A DNA stretch of 8,167 bases from Clostridiales bacterium (lineage in GTDB: Bacteria; Bacillota; Clostridia; Christensenellales; Aristaeellaceae). Under the pieces are notes generated by a model that saw only the letters and a list, made by a program, of their open reading frames with translations, made no database searches and was not told where the DNA came from. Location of the stretch: positions 1 through 8,167 of the forward strand of contig DXVG01000067.1 of NCBI GenBank assembly GCA_019409045.1, written 5' to 3'. Below are positions 5,809-8,167 of this stretch, piece after piece (the stretch's first letter is position 1; each line of letters opens with the position of its first letter). A program made the position numbers and the translations under genes.

Positions 5809-6687
5809 CTACATTACGCCCGCCGACTCCCAGCCCACGATCTCCAGATCGTACGCCGCCCCGTTGTCGCTCATCGAGTACATGTAGACCAGAAAGGTGT
5901 AGTCGTGCTCCGGCGCCATCAGCTTGAACAGGTAGAACTCGTAAGTGGTCGAAAACGGGGAATCATAGGTCCAGTCGCCGCCATCCACATACTCCCATGA
6001 GTAGAGGTCGCTCTGCAAAAGCTCCAGCGACGCGCCGGCCTCGTCCAGCCGAGAGGCCAGAAACGGCACATCGCCGTGCGCATCCATGTAGCCATAGGCA
6101 CCGTACAGGTCGGCCATCCCGCGAAGGATGCCCTCCGTGGTGAACTCGCCCACCGTGGTCATAAACCAATGCGCGTGCTGCCCAATATCCACGCCGTCAA
6201 CGCTGTCGACGCGGGGATCGACGCTGCCGCCCAGCGGCAAACCCATGTCCACGCGCCGACTGCCATCCACCCATGCGTTCCACATCTCAAACAGCTCCCC
6301 GTCGGTAAAATCGGACGGGGACGCGGACTCGGCCACGGGCTCCCGGCTGCTGAGGTAGGAGAGCAGCACATAGCCCGTATACCCCTGATAGACGCACTCG
6401 CCAAACTCCTCGTTGACCTGATAGACCTCCAACCGGGTCCCCAGCGGTATCTTCGCCAGCCGCCGGGAACCGGTATCCGGATGCTCGCGCAGGGACACCC
6501 ACTCCTCGCAGTTGACCACATACATCCAGCCGAGGTTGCGCCCCATTCCGTAGCCGTAGTAATCCTCGTACATGCCCTCCGCGGCGGCATGCATCCATGC
6601 CTCGCCGCCCGCGCCTGCGCAGATGCACAGCGCAACCAGCCATGCAAGCGCCCGCGTGAACCGCCTGAACACATTGCGCATCCCCAT
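5809..6687 (-). CDS. Secreted SH3-like-domain protein, function unknown
   Basis: A 292-residue exported protein. The N-terminus has a signal peptide (MRNVFRRFTRALAWLVALCI, cleavage probably near residues 28-36). Residues about 55-115 look like a bacterial SH3 (SH3b) domain: EEWVSLREHPDTGSRRLAKI, then PLGTRLEVYQV and GYTGYVLLSYLS. SH3b domains commonly bind cell-wall or other surface ligands. Residues 120-292 are not recognised; they are rich in Asp, Gly, Tyr and Trp and hold no membrane segment or obvious catalytic motif. Two starts are possible: 6687 (GGAGG at 6692-6696, 4-base spacer) and 6681 (10-base spacer). The longer is given here; the choice alters only two residues. It is a single-gene unit with a strong promoter. 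The domain call is moderate to good; no enzymatic function is proposed. Confidence 0.82.
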   Translation of the reverse strand: MGMRNVFRRFTRALAWLVALCICAGAGGEAWMHAAAEGMYEDYYGYGMGRNLGWMYVVNCEEWVSLREHPDTGSRRLAKIPLGTRLEVYQVNEEFGECVYQGYTGYVLLSYLSSREPVAESASPSDFTDGELFEMWNAWVDGSRRVDMGLPLGGSVDPRVDSVDGVDIGQHAHWFMTTVGEFTTEGILRGMADLYGAYGYMDAHGDVPFLASRLDEAGASLELLQSDLYSWEYVDGGDWTYDSPFSTTYEFYLFKLMAPEHDYTFLVYMYSMSDNGAAYDLEIVGWESAGVM

Positions 6688-6731
6688 TCCCCCTCCATCG
6701 CCCCTCTGGGCAGGTATAATATAACAAGCCT

Positions 6732-6760
6732 ATTATATAACATTTCGAATATATTTTCAA
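6732..6760 (-). promoter_or_regulatory. Near-consensus promoter of the SH3-protein gene
   Basis: On the minus strand TTGAAA (6755-6760), a 17-base spacer and a perfect TATAAT (6732-6737) lie about 45 bases upstream of the start codon. It is the best-matching sigma-70-type promoter in the window, so the gene is probably expressed at a fair level. Confidence 0.75.
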
Positions 6761-6820
6761 GACCGGACGGCCGGTTTTCGCGTCGGAGGAGGCATTGCAG
6801 CACGCGGCTTCTTCGCTGAT

Positions 6821-7811
6821 GTTGAAGAATTGAAGGAGCTCGTTCGCCATACCATGGCGATGAAAGCAGAGGGGCAAACGCTGGAAGTCAAGGCGGCGCA
6901 TCATGGACAGGGTCGATGACAACGTCCGCAAAAACTGCATCGCGCGGCCGAGGTTCGCGCAGCTTTCAGAGCAGCAGGCGTATACTTCGCTGCATCTTAT
7001 GCAAAACGGCGTGCCGACGCTCGCGGCCGTGATGAATTTCGGCATCTATCCGCAGGGCCTGTTTCCTCAACTGGCGATCACCGCCGTGGTCGTACCCGGT
7101 ACCGCCATCGGCGACACTGCATCGGATGGCGCGCGCTTTCTGGACAACAAGCGCATCGAGGGAACGCTGCTGAAGGAGTCGATTGCCTTTTGCGCGCGCG
7201 ATATGAAGGCGCGCACGATCATCGACCTGAAGACCGGTCGGCATGTAGAGCGCATGGAATACCCGCTCGGAGCGATCCGCGAGGCGGTATTGAACGCGCT
7301 GATCCACCGGGATTACAGCCGCTATACGGAAGGGACGCCTGTGCAGATCGACTTTTTCACCGACCGCCTGGAGATACGCAGTCCCGGCGGATTGTACGGG
7401 CGCATGACCGTGGAGCAGTTGGGCATAGAACACCCGGACCTGCGCAATCCGGCGCTGGCGGTCATGGCGGAGACGCTGCTGGGCGCGGAAAACCGCTTTT
7501 CCGGCATTCCGACGATCCGGCGGGAAATGGCCGAATATGGGCTGCCGGAGCCGCTGTTTCAGAACCTGCGGAACGAATTTGTGGTCACGCTGTACAACCG
7601 CGCGCAGGAGAGCGGGATGGAGCGCCTGGGAGGCGGAAGGCCTGCTGGCGTATTGCAAGACGCCGCGCAGCCGTCAGGAGATCGCCGACTATCTCGGCAT
7701 CCAGCCGACCGCCTACATGACGAAGAAGTACATTCAGCCACTATTGGAGACAAACGCGCTGAAGATGACGATCCCGGAAAAGCCACGAAGCAGAAGAAAT
7801 ACTATGCGTGA
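6821..7811 (+). pseudogene. Broken AlbA_2/HATPase_c_4 (RecG-like ATP-binding) regulator gene
   Basis: Relatives are ATP-binding, putative DNA-binding proteins of about 450-550 residues with an N-terminal AlbA_2 domain, a HATPase_c_4 domain and a winged helix. Here the first piece (6821-6919) encodes VEELKELVRHTMAMKAEGQT then LEVKAA, the usual start of the AlbA_2 domain, and ends at TGA 6917-6919. The frame from ATG 6903 then resumes after most of that domain is missing: PTLAAVMNFGIYPQG, FPQLAITAVVVPGTAIG, REAVLNALIHRDYS, LEIRSPGGLYG, ENRFSGIPTIRREM. Near 7615-7650 homology moves to another frame (GLLAYCKTPRSRQEIADYLG, then TAYMTKKYIQPLLE, MTIPEKPRS), and near 7783-7795 it returns to the first frame for the end KKYYA and the TGA at 7809-7811. 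A large deletion plus two offsetting frame changes argue for decay rather than a single sequencing error. A truncated product from 6903 could still be made. Confidence 0.75.
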
Positions 7812-7902
7812 GAAACCGCGGCGCTTTCGCGCGATCTGCGCCAGTGGGTTTGGCAAAGATCCCAGGTATGCGAACAATGCTGCCGGCAAAAATGGAAATG
7901 CT

Positions 7903-7992
7903 GGAACGCGGAAAGAAATCGCGCACAGATACGGCAAAAGCCCGCGGCAGGCGGCGCGCTTCATCCGCCTGATGAGCAAAACCCAGCGCGTT
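7903..7992 (+). pseudogene. Possible helix-turn-helix fragment
   Basis: In the frame shared with the winged-helix part of the preceding broken gene, residues GTRKEIAHRYGKSPRQAARF then IRLMSKTQRV look like a helix-turn-helix unit (KEIA...GKSPRQ...FIR). No start codon, ribosome binding site or complete domain accompanies it. It may be debris of a second winged helix or of a neighbouring regulator. The rest of 7812-8036 shows nothing else I can identify. Confidence 0.25.
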
Positions 7993-8065
7993 TGCGCCCT
8001 GCCTGCGCGCTATGCGCCGAAAACCCGAGCAAATCACCCCCTCGCCGACGATCGAGACAGGGGGC

Positions 8066-8104
8066 AAAAAACGCCGAAGCCCCGATTAGATCAGGGGCTT
8101 TGGC
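8066..8104 (-). terminator. Strong leftward intrinsic terminator
   Basis: Read on the minus strand, GCCAAAGCCCC (8094-8104) pairs with GGGGCTTCGGC (8073-8083), one mismatch in 11, with a 10-base loop. One base further on is a run of six T (8066-8071). This is a classic terminator for a transcript coming from the right, so a leftward gene should end at or beyond 8105. A second hairpin (CCCCCT 8037-8042 with AGGGGG 8059-8064) lies just past it. Confidence 0.7.
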
Positions 8105-8167
8105 AATATTCATGTGTCTGCACTCATAAAATGATACAAGTAACGATTTCACGGTAGGGGTATTCAA

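Noticed and set aside
5609..5887. Short rightward frame in the intergenic stretch
   Set aside because: No ribosome binding site, no domain, runs into the antisense of the SH3-protein gene.
6762..6778. ACCGG-ACGG-CCGGT followed by TTTT, terminator-like on the + strand
   Set aside because: Only a 5-base stem with no rightward gene upstream to terminate.
6159..6803. Alternative leftward frame overlapping the SH3-protein gene
   Set aside because: Arg/Cys-rich, no domain; the 5809-6687 frame has a signal peptide, SH3-like domain and ribosome binding site.

Overview
The window reads as chromosomal DNA from a GC-rich, low-redundancy Firmicute, probably a gut Clostridia lineage. Three things suggest this: strong GGAGG-type ribosome binding sites, an OmpR-type regulator plus histidine kinase divergent from membrane-fusion (adaptor) genes of a kind common in Clostridia, and adaptors that lack the long helical hairpin used to reach an outer-membrane channel, as expected for a single-membrane cell. 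This taxonomic call is inference.

Region 1 (1-3872) is an efflux module. Two tandem leftward genes encode exported adaptor proteins. The second is cut by the window start, and transporter genes (ATPase and permease) would be expected further left. Divergent from them is a response regulator / histidine kinase pair whose stop and start codons overlap. The 180-base gap between the two transcription units carries an exact 8-base direct repeat with an 11-base period next to the adaptor start, and a looser one upstream of the regulator. These are candidate binding sites for the regulator, so the pair probably senses an envelope stress or drug and switches on the pump.

Region 2 (about 3873-5620) is visibly AT-richer. 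It holds a leftward AraC-type regulator and, divergent from it over back-to-back promoters, a 201-codon gene that appears to be a chimera. Its first ~120 residues look like the N-terminus of a glycyl radical enzyme (pyruvate formate-lyase family). Its last ~80 residues look like the C-terminus of a glycyl radical enzyme activase (radical SAM). The simplest reading is an internal deletion that collapsed an enzyme-activase operon into one short in-frame remnant, still with its promoter, ribosome binding site, terminator and regulator.

Region 3 (5616-6760) returns to high GC. It contains an intergenic stretch without genes, then a leftward secreted protein with an SH3-like domain, an unrecognised C-terminal domain and a near-consensus promoter.

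Region 4 (6760-8167) holds a broken rightward gene of the AlbA_2/HATPase_c_4 (RecG-like ATP-binding regulator) family. Most of its N-terminal domain is missing and there are two frame changes near its C-terminus. After it come a possible helix-turn-helix fragment and a strong terminator facing left, which implies a leftward gene beyond the right edge.

No rRNA, complete tRNA, CRISPR array or intact insertion sequence was found. The two most noteworthy items are the collapsed glycyl-radical operon and the regulator-to-efflux operator. An assembly artefact remains possible for the former.
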